DNA of 64,000 bases from Streptomyces sp. NBC_01775 (GCF_035917675.1 NZ_CP109104.1:620001-684000); one strand, 5' to 3'. Numbered from the stretch's first letter, positions 1 to 8,583 are shown. A program made the numbers and translations. Notes: generated by a model from the sequence alone, not told the origin.

Positions 1-757
1 CTTCAAGGGTATTCTCTTCGCGGATGACTTCGAGCACGACGTTGTCTACCCCGATCGTTTCGTTGACTGCTTTACACAGCTCGTTCCAATCGATCACCCC
101 AGTGCCGATGGGGTCGTGGCCCCACGTTTCCGTACCCGTGTCGGAGATATGCATGAGCGCAACCGATCGGTGGTGCGAGCGCAGACTCGATACGGGATCC
201 TCCCCGATGTAAGCAGCGTTCGCGACGTCGTACACGATTTTTAGTGCATCATCATTGACCGTGCCGACGATATCTATCAGTTCTCCAATCGTTGGTGCAA
301 AGCAGTAGGGGGTGTTCTCGAAGAGGAGTCGTTTTCCCGCCCGCTTGGCCAGCGGGATCAGCTCTTCCAGGCTTTCGTGCATCCACCCGTGGACATTCTC
401 GAGCGAGGGGGAGATCATAGGACGCCGCGTGCCGGGTGAGATCACAATTTCCGGGACATCCCAAGCTACCGCAAGATCGATCACCGACGTGATGTGCTCG
501 ATGCTCTTCCGGCGCATGCTGGCACCAGGACTGGCCAGATTGATGTCGTATCCGCCGGCATTCAAGGATCGGATCTTGGCGCCGTTCTCGTTGAGCGTCG
601 CCAGGATTGTCGAATGCTCGGAGCTGGAGATCTCTTCCGGCCAGCAATGCGGAGAACTGATGGGAACCTCGAAGGTATTGTACCCATTCTGGACCAACTC
701 GGATATCGCATCGATCGCCGTTGTCGACCAAAGATATGAAAAAGTGTTGATGATCAT
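1..757 (-). CDS. Sugar phosphate isomerase/epimerase, TIM-barrel (partial, runs off left edge)
   Basis: The minus strand is open from an ATG at 757 to the window edge (about 252 residues seen, no stop). The product begins MIINTFSYLW and reads as an AP-endonuclease-2/xylose-isomerase-like TIM barrel. The usual metal ligands can be picked out: Glu in LLFENTPYC, Asp in IVYDVANA, His in ALMHISDTG and a late Glu in VVLEVIREEN. Such enzymes isomerise or epimerise keto sugars or dehydrate sugar-derived acids; the substrate is not readable here. It lies downstream of the SDR and MHS transporter on the same strand, so it is probably the distal end of that operon. Base composition is visibly more AT-rich than its neighbours, which hints at separate acquisition. 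The family call is firm; the reaction is unknown. Confidence 0.8.
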   Translation of the reverse strand, partial: MIINTFSYLWSTTAIDAISELVQNGYNTFEVPISSPHCWPEEISSSEHSTILATLNENGAKIRSLNAGGYDINLASPGASMRRKSIEHITSVIDLAVAWDVPEIVISPGTRRPMISPSLENVHGWMHESLEELIPLAKRAGKRLLFENTPYCFAPTIGELIDIVGTVNDDALKIVYDVANAAYIGEDPVSSLRSHHRSVALMHISDTGTETWGHDPIGTGVIDWNELCKAVNETIGVDNVVLEVIREENTLE

Positions 758-814
758 GTGGATTTCCGTTCAACCTTTGAGGTGTCCCCATCGCGCGCTC
801 GGCAGCAGGGGCGG

Positions 815-1009
815 CTACGACCGGGATTCCTTGTATTGTTCAGGGGCTGAACTGGCAGCAGTGAGCTCTTCATACTCCGCCGCGAGCGAGTCCAGGCTTC
901 GCTGAGCCCACGTCCCCACTGCTCGAGCCGGGCAGCAACGGCCGGCTGAACTCCCATTCCGCATCGGACAGTTCATGACGACTCCGTGCTCAGGGTGGAG
1001 CCGCTCCAT
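815..1009 (-). CDS. Small hypothetical protein, translationally coupled to the SDR
   Basis: An ATG at 1009 overlaps the TGA of the SDR gene (TGATG), giving a 64-residue frame that ends ELTAASSAPEQYKESRS. The last third reads like the charged, helical tail of a larger enzyme, so this may be a decayed remnant rather than a working gene. Third-position GC bias is only moderate and I do not recognise a family. The 4-5 nt overlap with the upstream stop is the main argument for it. Confidence 0.25.
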   Translation of the reverse strand: MERLHPEHGVVMNCPMRNGSSAGRCCPARAVGTWAQRSLDSLAAEYEELTAASSAPEQYKESRS

Positions 1010-1773
1010 CAACTGCCCATCCCGAGCCGGGCGCCGCCGGCGACATCCAGGCTCAGACCGGTCAGGTAACGGTTTGCCGGGTCAGTGAGGAAGGCGATGG
1101 TCGCCGCCACCTCCTCCGGCTCGGCGAACCGGCCCATCGGGATCTGCGCGGACCGGGCCTCGCGGGCGCGCCGGTCCCCCTCAGGGTCGCCGCCGCCGGC
1201 GCGGTCGGCGAGCTGGTCCCACATGGCGGTGTTGACCGGGCCGGGGCACACACAGTTGACCGACACGTTGTCCGGGCCGAGTTCCAGGGCGAGCGACCAG
1301 CAGATGTTCAACACCGCCGCCTTGCTGGCGTTGTACGGCACGTATGCACGACGGGCCTCCTTCGCGGCGACCGAGGCCACCGCGACCATGGAGCCGAAGC
1401 TCTGGGCCCGCATCACCAGGCCGACTTCGCGCAGTACCGAGAAGGATCCTGTGGCGTTGATTGCCATCACCCGGGCGAACTCGGAGCTCGGGGTCGTGAG
1501 CAGGTCCGGCTCGTTGCCGAGGATTCCGGCGGCGTGCACCAGGACGCCGATCGCCCCGTACTGCGCCCGGATCCCGGTCACGGTGTCGTGCACCGCCTGC
1601 TCGTCGGTGACGTCCAGTTCACGGAAGTCCGCGAGCCACTTCGGGAGACTCTCCGGTGCCGTGCGGTCGCAGCCGATGACCGTCGCGCCGGCTGCGTGCA
1701 GCCGTTCGGCGGTAGCGGCTCCAATACCTCCGCTGGAACCGGTGACAAGCGCGATCTGGGACGGGGCGGTCAT
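1009..1773 (-). CDS. SDR family NAD(P)-dependent oxidoreductase
   Basis: A 254-residue classical short-chain dehydrogenase. It has the TGSSGGIG nucleotide-binding loop, a VHAAG segment in place of NNAG, an active-site Ser in VAVASVAAKE and the YNASK Tyr/Lys pair, and ends with the usual LSLDVAGGARLG tail. The start at 1773 is preceded by ACGGAGG seven bases upstream; a longer frame to 1818 has no better site. It follows the MHS transporter by 44 bp in the same direction and is probably co-transcribed, so it likely oxidises or reduces a hydroxyl of the imported sugar or sugar acid. The substrate cannot be read from sequence. Confidence 0.88.
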   Translation of the reverse strand: MTAPSQIALVTGSSGGIGAATAERLHAAGATVIGCDRTAPESLPKWLADFRELDVTDEQAVHDTVTGIRAQYGAIGVLVHAAGILGNEPDLLTTPSSEFARVMAINATGSFSVLREVGLVMRAQSFGSMVAVASVAAKEARRAYVPYNASKAAVLNICWSLALELGPDNVSVNCVCPGPVNTAMWDQLADRAGGGDPEGDRRAREARSAQIPMGRFAEPEEVAATIAFLTDPANRYLTGLSLDVAGGARLGMGS

Positions 1774-1817
1774 GGGGCGTCCTCCGTAGATGCCGTGGAT
1801 TTCGTGGATGCTGAGCA

Positions 1818-3194
1818 TTACTCGGCTTCAGATGCCGCAGGGGGCGTGGTGTCAGTGGTGTGCGTGCCCGCGCGGCCCGTCTCCGGCAGCGTCAGGTAGA
1901 CGATGAGGCAGATCAGGACGATGGCCGTCATGTACACCGCCACGCCCATGGGGTGGCCCGCCTCGACGAATGAGCTGGCGATGAGCGGGGCCGTCCCACC
2001 GAGGGCCGCGATGACGATCTGGTGGGCCACACCGATGCCGGACACGCGGACGGCGGCGGGGAACAGTTCGGCCTGGATCGTCGGGTAAACGCCCTGCCAG
2101 ATCGCCAGGACCACCCAGCCGCTGACGGTCACCGTCACGTATACGCCGAATCCCGGCTGCTGCAAGAGCAACAGCAGCGGGTAGAAGAGCACCACCATGC
2201 CCACGGCCCCGATGATGGGGAAGGGCTTGCGGCGGCCGATGCGGTCGGACAGGGCGCCGCACAGCGGCACAATGATCACCAGCAGGCCCAGCCCGATGGC
2301 GTTCCCCGCCAGGGCGGAGTCCAGGTCACGTCCGGTGGTCAGGTGTGCGTAGGTGGGAAGGAATGTGGCCCACGTGTAGTAGGCGACGGCGGGGGCCGAC
2401 AGAGCCGCGGTTTGCAGCAGTGCCTTGGGGTGCCTGCGCAGCAGTTCCCGCAGGCGCAGGTTCTCGGGTTGGCCGTCGGCGGCGGACTGCTCGACGGCGG
2501 CCTCGAACTCGGGGGATTCGTCGGCGCGCGAGCGCAGCAGCAGACCGACGACGCCGAGGAGGCCGCCGATGGCGAACGGGATGCGCCAGCCCCACGTCTC
2601 CAGGTCGTGGGTGCTCAGGGTCGAGGTGACGATCGCCCCCATGCCGGTGGCGGCCAGCGTCGCCAGGCCGCTGGCCATATTCGACAGCGAGCCGAACAGG
2701 CCGCGCCGGTCGGTCGAGCCGTTCTCCACCATGTAGGCGATGGCGCTCTGCGACTCGCTGCCGGCCGAGATGCCCTGCAGTACGCGGGCGATCAGGAACA
2801 GCAGCGGTGCCGCGTAGCCGATGGCGGAGAACGGCGGGGTGAGCGCGATGATCAGGCTGCCCGCGGTCATGCCGCCGACCGCTACGGCCATCACGACGCG
2901 ACGGCCGTAGCGGTCGGCCAGAGGGGAGATGATGACGCCGCTCAGCGGCCGCACCACGAACCCGACCGCGTAGGTCAGCAGGGCGCTGATCAGCGACATC
3001 GCCGGGCTGCTGCCGGGAAAGATCTGGCTTGAGAAGACGGCGGCCAGGAGGCCGTAGATGTACCAGTCGTACCACTCGATGAAGTGGCCGACGGTTCCGG
3101 CCAGGATGTTCAACCGCCTTCTGCGGGGCGGGGTTTCTCCTTTGCCCGTGTTGGAGGGGGAGTTCGGTGAGGTTATTCTTGGTGCGTTCGCCAT
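1818..3194 (-). CDS. MHS-family MFS transporter (metabolite:H+ symporter)
   Basis: A 458-residue membrane protein with about twelve hydrophobic segments. GHFIEWYDWYIYG near residue 37 is the signature of the metabolite:H+ symporter family (KgtP, ShiA, ProP, CitH relatives). The cytoplasmic loop motif DRYGRR and its repeat DRIGRR mark the loops after helices 2 and 8. Family substrates are dicarboxylates, citrate, shikimate, alpha-ketoglutarate or osmolytes, so the cargo is probably a carboxylated compound. A GAGGAG ribosome site precedes the ATG. It lies between the isomerase/oxidoreductase operon (173-bp gap) and the SDR, and probably imports the substrate of this locus. Confidence 0.88.
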   Translation of the reverse strand: MANAPRITSPNSPSNTGKGETPPRRRRLNILAGTVGHFIEWYDWYIYGLLAAVFSSQIFPGSSPAMSLISALLTYAVGFVVRPLSGVIISPLADRYGRRVVMAVAVGGMTAGSLIIALTPPFSAIGYAAPLLFLIARVLQGISAGSESQSAIAYMVENGSTDRRGLFGSLSNMASGLATLAATGMGAIVTSTLSTHDLETWGWRIPFAIGGLLGVVGLLLRSRADESPEFEAAVEQSAADGQPENLRLRELLRRHPKALLQTAALSAPAVAYYTWATFLPTYAHLTTGRDLDSALAGNAIGLGLLVIIVPLCGALSDRIGRRKPFPIIGAVGMVVLFYPLLLLLQQPGFGVYVTVTVSGWVVLAIWQGVYPTIQAELFPAAVRVSGIGVAHQIVIAALGGTAPLIASSFVEAGHPMGVAVYMTAIVLICLIVYLTLPETGRAGTHTTDTTPPAASEAE

Positions 3195-3367
3195 TGAGCG
3201 CTCCTCAGTGCAGTGAGGGATGGGATCTGTGCGAACAAGCGGCGGGTGAGAGCGCCGCGGTCCAGGTTGTTGGGCCGAAGGTGTCGGCGGTTCCGGAAGC
3301 TTTCTTCGAGCGTGGATGCCGTCGACACCTGCCTCGGTGCGGTGCCGTTCGAGGCTCGGGGGGGGGA

Positions 3368-4351
3368 TCAGCGCGTTGCGTGGCTGGCCCAGGTGCGGCC
3401 CTCCTGCTCCTTCACGGGAAGACCGGCGGCCTGCAGGATGTCGTCGAGGAGCGCCTGCGTGCGGGCGGCTTCCCGCCCCGACGTGAGCGGCGTGCCACGG
3501 TCTCGTGCACGGTCGAGGAAGTGGTGGACGGCGGCGGCGAAGCCGAAGGTGTTCGTGGCCGTGGCCCAGCCGAAGGCCTCTGGGCTCATCGAGCGCACGG
3601 TGCTCACACCGTCGCGGGTGAGGGCCACCGTGTCCGGGGCCACCACCTCGGCCGAGCGTTCGGCGCCGTAGGCATCCAGCTTTTCCGCCCAGGCGCCGGC
3701 GGTCCGTGCCGCCGTCAGGACGCCGGTACCGCCGTCGGCGAAGCGGACCAGGGCGGAGACGCCGTCCTCCTGCCAGGGGTCGTCACCGGCGGCGTGGGCG
3801 GAGACGTCGACCGGTTCGCCCGGGCAGAACCAGCGCAGTAGGTCCACCATGTGGATGGCGTTCTCGAAGGTCGCGCGGTACTCGCTGCCGCGGCGATTCT
3901 TCTGCGCGACGCAGAACGCGGCGCCGGCGTCCCCGAACTCCTCGCGGGCGGCGACGTAGGTCGGCGCGAAGCGGCGGTTGAAGCCGACCATCAGGACGCG
4001 CTCGTGCTCGTCGGCGAGGTCGGCGAGCCGCTCCGCGTCGCTGGTCGCGGTCGCGAGGGGCTTCTCGCAGAAGACATCCACGTCCGCCTCCAGCGCGCTG
4101 CGCACGCCGGCGACATGCTCCGACCTCGGGGTCAGCACGAACAGGGCGTCCAGGTCACGTTCCAGGGCCTCCTCTACGGTCCGGACCGCGGTGGAAAACC
4201 CCCACCGGCGGACCAGTTCGGAGGGGTCCTCGCGCCGGGACACCAGCACGTCGAGCTCGATGTCGTCCCGTGCCACCAGGGTGGGCAGCTGCGCGATGTG
4301 CGCGATGTTCCCGGCGCCGGCCACGCCGACACGCAGCGGGGTCGTGCTCAT
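3368..4351 (-). CDS. Gfo/Idh/MocA family oxidoreductase
   Basis: A 327-residue protein starting MSTTPLRVGVAGAGNIAH, whose AGAGNI loop starts the Rossmann fold. The family's EKPLA motif (catalytic-site Lys-Pro) follows near residue 95, and the C-terminal half has the alpha/beta substrate domain (FENAIHMVDLL). The start at 4351 overlaps the stop of the upstream isomerase by ATGA, which rules out a longer start. Members oxidise or reduce sugar or inositol hydroxyls with NAD(P). It is last in a chain of five overlapping genes, so it should act on the same molecule as the isomerase and the other Gfo/Idh enzyme at 6786-7781. Confidence 0.87.
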   Translation of the reverse strand: MSTTPLRVGVAGAGNIAHIAQLPTLVARDDIELDVLVSRREDPSELVRRWGFSTAVRTVEEALERDLDALFVLTPRSEHVAGVRSALEADVDVFCEKPLATATSDAERLADLADEHERVLMVGFNRRFAPTYVAAREEFGDAGAAFCVAQKNRRGSEYRATFENAIHMVDLLRWFCPGEPVDVSAHAAGDDPWQEDGVSALVRFADGGTGVLTAARTAGAWAEKLDAYGAERSAEVVAPDTVALTRDGVSTVRSMSPEAFGWATATNTFGFAAAVHHFLDRARDRGTPLTSGREAARTQALLDDILQAAGLPVKEQEGRTWASHATR

Positions 4352-5259
4352 CGGGACACCTCCGCGGGCGTGAGACCGGCGGCCTGGTCTAGGAGAGCGC
4401 GGAGCGCGCGGGCGGACCGGGCGAAGCCCTCCTCCGGAGCCGGGAGGTCCTGCGGGTGCCACCGGTACTCGTACTCGAGGCTGAGGACGTCGTCGTAGCC
4501 GTGCTGCTTGACCGCCCGAAGGATGTCCGACCAGGGCACGATGCCCTCGCCGACGACGCGGGAGCGTACCGCCCGCTCGTCCGCCTTCACCCGGGCCGTC
4601 TCGGAGGCCACGAAGGGGGCGTTCGGGTCGGTGAAGATGAGGTCCTTCACGTGGACGTGCCCGATCAGGTCGCCCTGTTCCCGCAGTGCCTCCGGCCATG
4701 CCTCCTCATGGGTGAAGGTGAGATTCGCCTGGTCGTAGAGGACGCGCACCGCGGGCGAGTCCACCTCGCGTATCAGCCGGGCCGTGTCCTTGGCCGACTG
4801 CGTCAAGGTGCCGAAGTGGTTCTCCACGCACAGGAGCGCTCCGGCGTCGGCGGCGAGCGGTGCAAGCTCCGTCAGTGCCGAGCGCAGGCGCTCCCAGTGT
4901 GCGGCGTGGTCGGTTCGATCGGATCCCCAGGAACCCGCGTACACCCGGATCCGGGTGGCGCCCACGCGATGGGCGCAGTCGATGGCCGACCGCAGTTCGT
5001 CGAGCGCGGCGCGGCGCTGTGCCGGGTCCTCGTGGTTGATGCCGGTGGTGTACGGAGCGAGTCCCATCACCGGTACGCCGAGATCGCCCGCCACGCGGGC
5101 CGCCTCGGCCGCGGCGGCATCGTCCCCGATGGGCAGTCCGCTGCGGTAGTCGTTCTGGTAGATGACCTCGGCTCCCTCCAAACCGGCGGAGGCGAAGAGT
5201 TGCAGCGCCTCCGGGAGGGTCTGTTCCGGTGTGCCGAGGGTGTGGCCAATGATGCGCAT
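4348..5259 (-). CDS. Sugar phosphate isomerase/epimerase (TIM barrel)
   Basis: A 303-residue protein beginning MRIIGHTLGTPEQTLPEAL. Expected metal ligands are present: Glu in LLCVENHFG, Asp in RVLYDQANL, His in IGHVHVKD and Glu in SLEYEYRW. The ATG at 5259 overlaps the TAA of the VOC gene (TAATG) and the TGA overlaps the next ATG, so it is embedded in a coupled operon. The fold is shared by ketose epimerases, 2-keto-myo-inositol dehydratase and 3-dehydroshikimate dehydratase. The adjacent VOC gene makes a dehydratase or ring-opening role conceivable, but that is inference. It is a distinct paralogue of the partial gene at 1-757. Confidence 0.85.
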   Translation of the reverse strand: MRIIGHTLGTPEQTLPEALQLFASAGLEGAEVIYQNDYRSGLPIGDDAAAAEAARVAGDLGVPVMGLAPYTTGINHEDPAQRRAALDELRSAIDCAHRVGATRIRVYAGSWGSDRTDHAAHWERLRSALTELAPLAADAGALLCVENHFGTLTQSAKDTARLIREVDSPAVRVLYDQANLTFTHEEAWPEALREQGDLIGHVHVKDLIFTDPNAPFVASETARVKADERAVRSRVVGEGIVPWSDILRAVKQHGYDDVLSLEYEYRWHPQDLPAPEEGFARSARALRALLDQAAGLTPAEVSR

Positions 5260-5798
5260 TACAGGTTCTTTCCGGTTCGGGAGGGGTCGGTCCAATCGTC
5301 GGGGCCGACCAGGGGTGGCGGGTTGTGGACGCGGGAGCGGTCGACGAGCTCGATCAACAGGCCCCAGGGCGCCCGGAGATAGGTCCACCGGTTGCCCGCG
5401 ACGCGCGGGCTGTCTGGGCCGACCTCCTTGGTTCCGCCCAGCACACGGGCGCCGTGCGACCGGAGGTGTTCGACGGCGGTGTCGACGTCCGCCACGGTGA
5501 AGCACAAGTGGTGGCCACCCGCGTCCGAGTGGCGCGGGTAGTCGCTCCGCTGGTCGGTGCTCCACCACTGGAACAGCTCGACGTTGAGGTTCGGCGGCAT
5601 GCGCAGCATGGCGAGTTCCAGATGGGCGTCGGCCGGGACCTCGAAGTGCGCGGGCATGAAGTCGGCGTCGGGCCCTCTCGTCGAGCGGTAGAGCTCCTCG
5701 GCGCCGAAGGCCTCTGTGAAGAAGGTGACCGCTTCGCCGAGGTCGGGCACCGTAAACGCGACATGGTCCACGTGCTGGAATCCTGCGGGCAGACTCAT
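5259..5798 (-). CDS. VOC (glyoxalase/dioxygenase fold) protein
   Basis: A 179-residue protein with two beta-alpha-beta-beta-beta modules. The metal triad is visible: His in QHVDHVAFTV (module 1), His in AGGHHLCFTV and Glu in WGLLIELVDR (module 2). The start overlaps the LacI stop by ATGA and the stop overlaps the next start. Family members include glyoxalase I, epimerases and ring-cleaving dioxygenases. Its place between a regulator and a TIM-barrel isomerase suggests a metal-dependent step on a dicarbonyl or enediol intermediate, but no specific reaction can be assigned. Confidence 0.8.
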   Translation of the reverse strand: MSLPAGFQHVDHVAFTVPDLGEAVTFFTEAFGAEELYRSTRGPDADFMPAHFEVPADAHLELAMLRMPPNLNVELFQWWSTDQRSDYPRHSDAGGHHLCFTVADVDTAVEHLRSHGARVLGGTKEVGPDSPRVAGNRWTYLRAPWGLLIELVDRSRVHNPPPLVGPDDWTDPSRTGKNL

Positions 5799-6793
5799 CG
5801 GGGGACCTCCGCGGTCGACTCACGAACCAGTAGATCGGGGGCGAGGACGACATGGCTCGTCTCCCCGTCCTTGAGGAGTTTCTCTGCGAGGTCGATGGCG
5901 ATCACTCCCATGTCGGCGATGGGCTGGCGGACGGTGGTCAGCCGCGGGTTGAACCGGGCGCCGAACTCCAGGCCGTCGAAGCCCATCACCGACACCTCGT
6001 CGGGGACGGACACACCGCGCACACCAAGAGCGGAAATGAGGGCGAAGGCGACCATGTCGTTGGCCGCGATGACTGCTGTCGGGCGCTCCTCGCGTGCCAT
6101 GTCCACCAGGCGCTGGGCGGCCCGCTCCCCCACATCCGGCCCGGTGCCTCCGTCCAAGACCACCGCCGGCATGCCCAGCTCCGCGGCCAGCCCCTCGTAG
6201 GCGGCCAGGCGATCCCTGGACGTGTACGCCCCGGAGATGCCGGACACGTAGGCGATGCGCCGGTGCCCCAGGCCGCGCAGATGGTCCACGGCGAGGGCGA
6301 TGCCTTCGGCGCTGTCCACCGTCACGGTCGGCACCTGTGCCTCCTCGACGCGGTCGACGACCACGACCTTGCTGCCGAGCGCGACGTTCTGCAGCTCGTC
6401 GAGGTCGACGGTGGTCGACGGCGCGACGATCCCGAAGGGCGCGTACATCTCCTGAAGGGACGTCAAATAGGCGTTGGTCTGGGCGACTTCGCCGCCGGTC
6501 ACGCACAGCACCAACTGGTAACCCCGGTCGGCCGCCGCTGCCGCCATGGTCCTCGCCAGCTCCCCGTAGAAGGGGTTGGTGATATCCGGGACGATCAGCG
6601 GAACCAGCCTGCTCGCACGACGGCGCAGGGCTTGCGCCAGCGGGTTCACCCGGTAGCCGAGGCTTTCCGCCACCTCCAGGACGTGCTTGCGAGTCTTGGC
6701 GTTCACGGCTTCCGGCCGGGAAAAGGCCCGGGAAACCGTTGAGCGGTGCACGCCCGCCCGGGCGGCGACGTCATCAATGCTCACCTCAGCCAT
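5795..6793 (-). CDS. LacI family transcriptional regulator
   Basis: A 332-residue regulator. The N-terminal helix-turn-helix reads VSIDDVAARAGVHRSTVSRAF, followed by the hinge (NPLAQALRRR) and a periplasmic-binding-protein-like effector domain that starts LVPLIVPDITNPFY. GGAGG lies nine bases before the ATG at 6793; a longer frame to 6814 lacks a site. It overlaps the upstream Gfo/Idh gene by 8 bp and the VOC gene by 4 bp, so it is made from the operon it probably controls. The likely operators are the two stacked palindromes at 7847-7871, the expected symmetric half-site pattern for this family. The inducer is probably a sugar or sugar acid. Confidence 0.92.
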   Translation of the reverse strand: MAEVSIDDVAARAGVHRSTVSRAFSRPEAVNAKTRKHVLEVAESLGYRVNPLAQALRRRASRLVPLIVPDITNPFYGELARTMAAAAADRGYQLVLCVTGGEVAQTNAYLTSLQEMYAPFGIVAPSTTVDLDELQNVALGSKVVVVDRVEEAQVPTVTVDSAEGIALAVDHLRGLGHRRIAYVSGISGAYTSRDRLAAYEGLAAELGMPAVVLDGGTGPDVGERAAQRLVDMAREERPTAVIAANDMVAFALISALGVRGVSVPDEVSVMGFDGLEFGARFNPRLTTVRQPIADMGVIAIDLAEKLLKDGETSHVVLAPDLLVRESTAEVPR

Positions 6794-7781
6794 GGCTGAC
6801 CTCCAGGGAAGCAATGGAAGACCGCCCGTACGCGGCCCAGATGAGGCTCATTGTGTCGGCGAGGTCGTCCAAGGTCGGCAGCCCGGCGAAGCCGTCCGCC
6901 CACGTGTCGGCCACCTGCCGGACGAACACGTCGTACAACGGGTCGCTGTCCACTTCGATGGTGCTCGATTCGGTGACACCGTCCGCGGCGTGCGTGAACG
7001 AGACATGGCCTGATGTGCCCACATCGACGTATCCCTCGCTGCCCGCACTGGTGAAGGAGCAGTACCGCTTGGCGGGGCTCGACGGGAAGGCGTAGCCGAC
7101 CTCGATGATCGCCTCGCTGCCGTCGTCGCCCGCCAGCACGAGGGTGGCGTGGTCCTCGACGCCCTCGCCGTGCAGGCTCGCGGACACGTTGGCGGCCACG
7201 AGTTCCACACGGCGGGCGCGGCTTCGCCGCAGGAAGATGTCGATGAAGTGCGGCGCCAGGTTCACCAGACACCCCCCGCCGGAGCGTGCGGGGTCGAGCA
7301 TCCAGGAGCAGCCTGCCGCGTGATAGCGCTGCGGCGGGCCGGCAACGAAGCTCGTACGTTGATACGTCGGCGCACCGGCCAGGGACAGCGCGTGGTCCAC
7401 GGGGCCGCCGCGCTGGACGAAGGGGACTGTCGCCGCCACCCCGGCTGCTGCGGCCGCATCGCGAATCCGCTCCACGTCCTCGGGCCCCGTGCCACCCGGC
7501 TTCTCGACCACGAACGGGATGCCGCGCTCGACCAGGGCCAGACAGGTCTCCACCATGCGGTCGTGCGGGACGAAGACGTAGGCCAGGTCCAGGGGGCCGG
7601 CGTCCAGCGATTCGCCGACTTCCCCGTAAACGGCCGCGTCGAGGCGTCCGGCGATGTCGGTGACCTGGTCGGGCTCCTCGTCCTGGACCAGCACGACATC
7701 GTGAGTGTCCCCCCAGGCACTGACATGCAGGGGTACGTGCCAGTGCCGGGCACCCAGCACGGCCGTTCGCGGACGTCTCAC
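6786..7781 (-). CDS. Gfo/Idh/MocA family oxidoreductase (first gene of the operon)
   Basis: A 331-residue protein read from a GTG at 7781, preceded by GGGAGA about seven bases upstream. The Rossmann start is unusual, TAVLGARHWHVPLH, where the last glycines of the canonical loop are replaced. The family VEKPGGTG motif is intact near residue 95, and the C-terminal domain carries GGGCLVNLAPHFID. It is the first minus-strand gene after the divergent promoter and overlaps lacI by 8 bp. Dehydrogenation of a sugar or cyclitol is expected. The modified dinucleotide loop could mean altered cofactor preference; that is inference. Confidence 0.83.
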   Translation of the reverse strand: MRRPRTAVLGARHWHVPLHVSAWGDTHDVVLVQDEEPDQVTDIAGRLDAAVYGEVGESLDAGPLDLAYVFVPHDRMVETCLALVERGIPFVVEKPGGTGPEDVERIRDAAAAAGVAATVPFVQRGGPVDHALSLAGAPTYQRTSFVAGPPQRYHAAGCSWMLDPARSGGGCLVNLAPHFIDIFLRRSRARRVELVAANVSASLHGEGVEDHATLVLAGDDGSEAIIEVGYAFPSSPAKRYCSFTSAGSEGYVDVGTSGHVSFTHAADGVTESSTIEVDSDPLYDVFVRQVADTWADGFAGLPTLDDLADTMSLIWAAYGRSSIASLEVSHG

Positions 7782-7846
7782 GATGCGTCTCCCAACTGTC
7801 GATACAGCGCAACTTCTACTGATTGTGCTCTTCAAGACCGGTCACT

Positions 7847-7871
7847 GCAATCGATTGCTGCGATCGATTGC
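7847..7871. promoter_or_regulatory. Stacked palindromic operators, probable LacI sites
   Basis: GCAATCGATTGC (7847-7858) is a perfect 12-bp palindrome. One base later comes GCGATCGATTGC (7860-7871), with one mismatch to symmetry. LacI-family sites are typically such even, centrally CG-symmetric sequences. The pair sits 66 bp from the minus-strand GTG and 70 bp from the plus-strand ATG, so it could control both directions. Confidence 0.75.
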
Positions 7872-7880
7872 AATACCGAA

Positions 7881-7901
7881 ACAGAGCTGCTTAAGCTCTG
7901 T
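7881..7901. promoter_or_regulatory. Perfect inverted repeat in the leader of the aldolase gene
   Basis: ACAGAGCT (7881-7888) and AGCTCTGT (7894-7901) are exact inverted copies around a 5-nt centre. The sequence differs from the CGAT-centred LacI palindromes just upstream. It is either a second regulator's operator or a hairpin in the 5' leader of the gene at 7942. Confidence 0.5.
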
Positions 7902-7941
7902 CAACACCCCCCGACCATCCGATTTCCTTGAGGTGACCCCC

Positions 7942-8583
7942 ATGCGCAAGCTGCGCACCTTGAATGCCATCTGTGACACGGGGACGGTGCTGATCGTGCG
8001 CCTACCCACCGCCGAGGCCTCCTACGAAGTGGCCTGCGAGGCCATCGCCGGAGGGATACGCGCCGTCGAGGTCACGCTCACCACGCCGGGCGCCCTGGAC
8101 GTGATCCGCCGACTGAGCGCGGAATATCCCGAGGCCGAGATCGGCGCCGGCAGCGTCCTCGACGCAACATCGGCGTACGCGAGCATTCAGGCCGGGGCAC
8201 GCTTCCTGGTCAGCCCCCAGGTCGACCTCGGGATGCTGGAGACCGCCGGCCGCTACCAGGCCGTCAGCATCTGCGGTGCCGCGACGCCCACGGAGATCGT
8301 CCAGGCCGCCACGGCGGGCGCCGACCTCGTCAAGCTGTTCCCCTCGTCGGTCCTCAACCGCGACTACGCCCGTGCAGTGCTCGAACCGCTCGGACACATC
8401 CCTCTGGTCCCGGCCGGTGGCGTGTCCCCGGACAACGTGTCGGAGTGGTTCGACGCCGGAGTCGCGGCAGTCGGTGTCGGAAGCTTCATCACCAAGGCGG
8501 CGCGGCGCGACGACGGGGGGCCGCACCCTGTCCGCGCGGCGGCCGGGACCTTCCTGGAGGCGGTGGCCGATGCCCGCGCCTGA
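7942..8583 (+). CDS. Bifunctional KDPG/KHG-type aldolase (2-dehydro-3-deoxy-(phospho)gluconate aldolase)
   Basis: A 213-residue class I aldolase. Key residues are in place: Arg20 in VLIVRLPT, Glu43 in AVEVTLTTPGA and the Schiff-base Lys131 in ADLVKLFPSS, with GAGSVLD between. It cleaves 2-keto-3-deoxy-6-phosphogluconate (or the galactonate/4-hydroxy-2-oxoglutarate analogue) to pyruvate plus an aldehyde in the cytoplasm. GAGGTGA precedes the ATG at 7942. A longer frame reaches back into the promoter and is not credible. It overlaps the kinase gene by 14 bp. Together these two genes form an Entner-Doudoroff-like lower pathway, so the upstream enzymes probably deliver a 2-keto-3-deoxy acid. Confidence 0.9.
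   Translation: MRKLRTLNAICDTGTVLIVRLPTAEASYEVACEAIAGGIRAVEVTLTTPGALDVIRRLSAEYPEAEIGAGSVLDATSAYASIQAGARFLVSPQVDLGMLETAGRYQAVSICGAATPTEIVQAATAGADLVKLFPSSVLNRDYARAVLEPLGHIPLVPAGGVSPDNVSEWFDAGVAAVGVGSFITKAARRDDGGPHPVRAAAGTFLEAVADARA

Noticed and set aside
2022..3032. Long plus-strand frame opposite the MHS transporter
   Set aside because: It is an antisense shadow in high-GC DNA, rich in Gly, Gln, Arg and Asp with no domain; the transporter on the other strand has clear motifs.
4456..6200. Plus-strand frames of about 300 codons opposite the isomerase, VOC and LacI genes
   Set aside because: Antisense shadows created by GC-rich third positions; the minus strand holds coupled genes with recognisable families.
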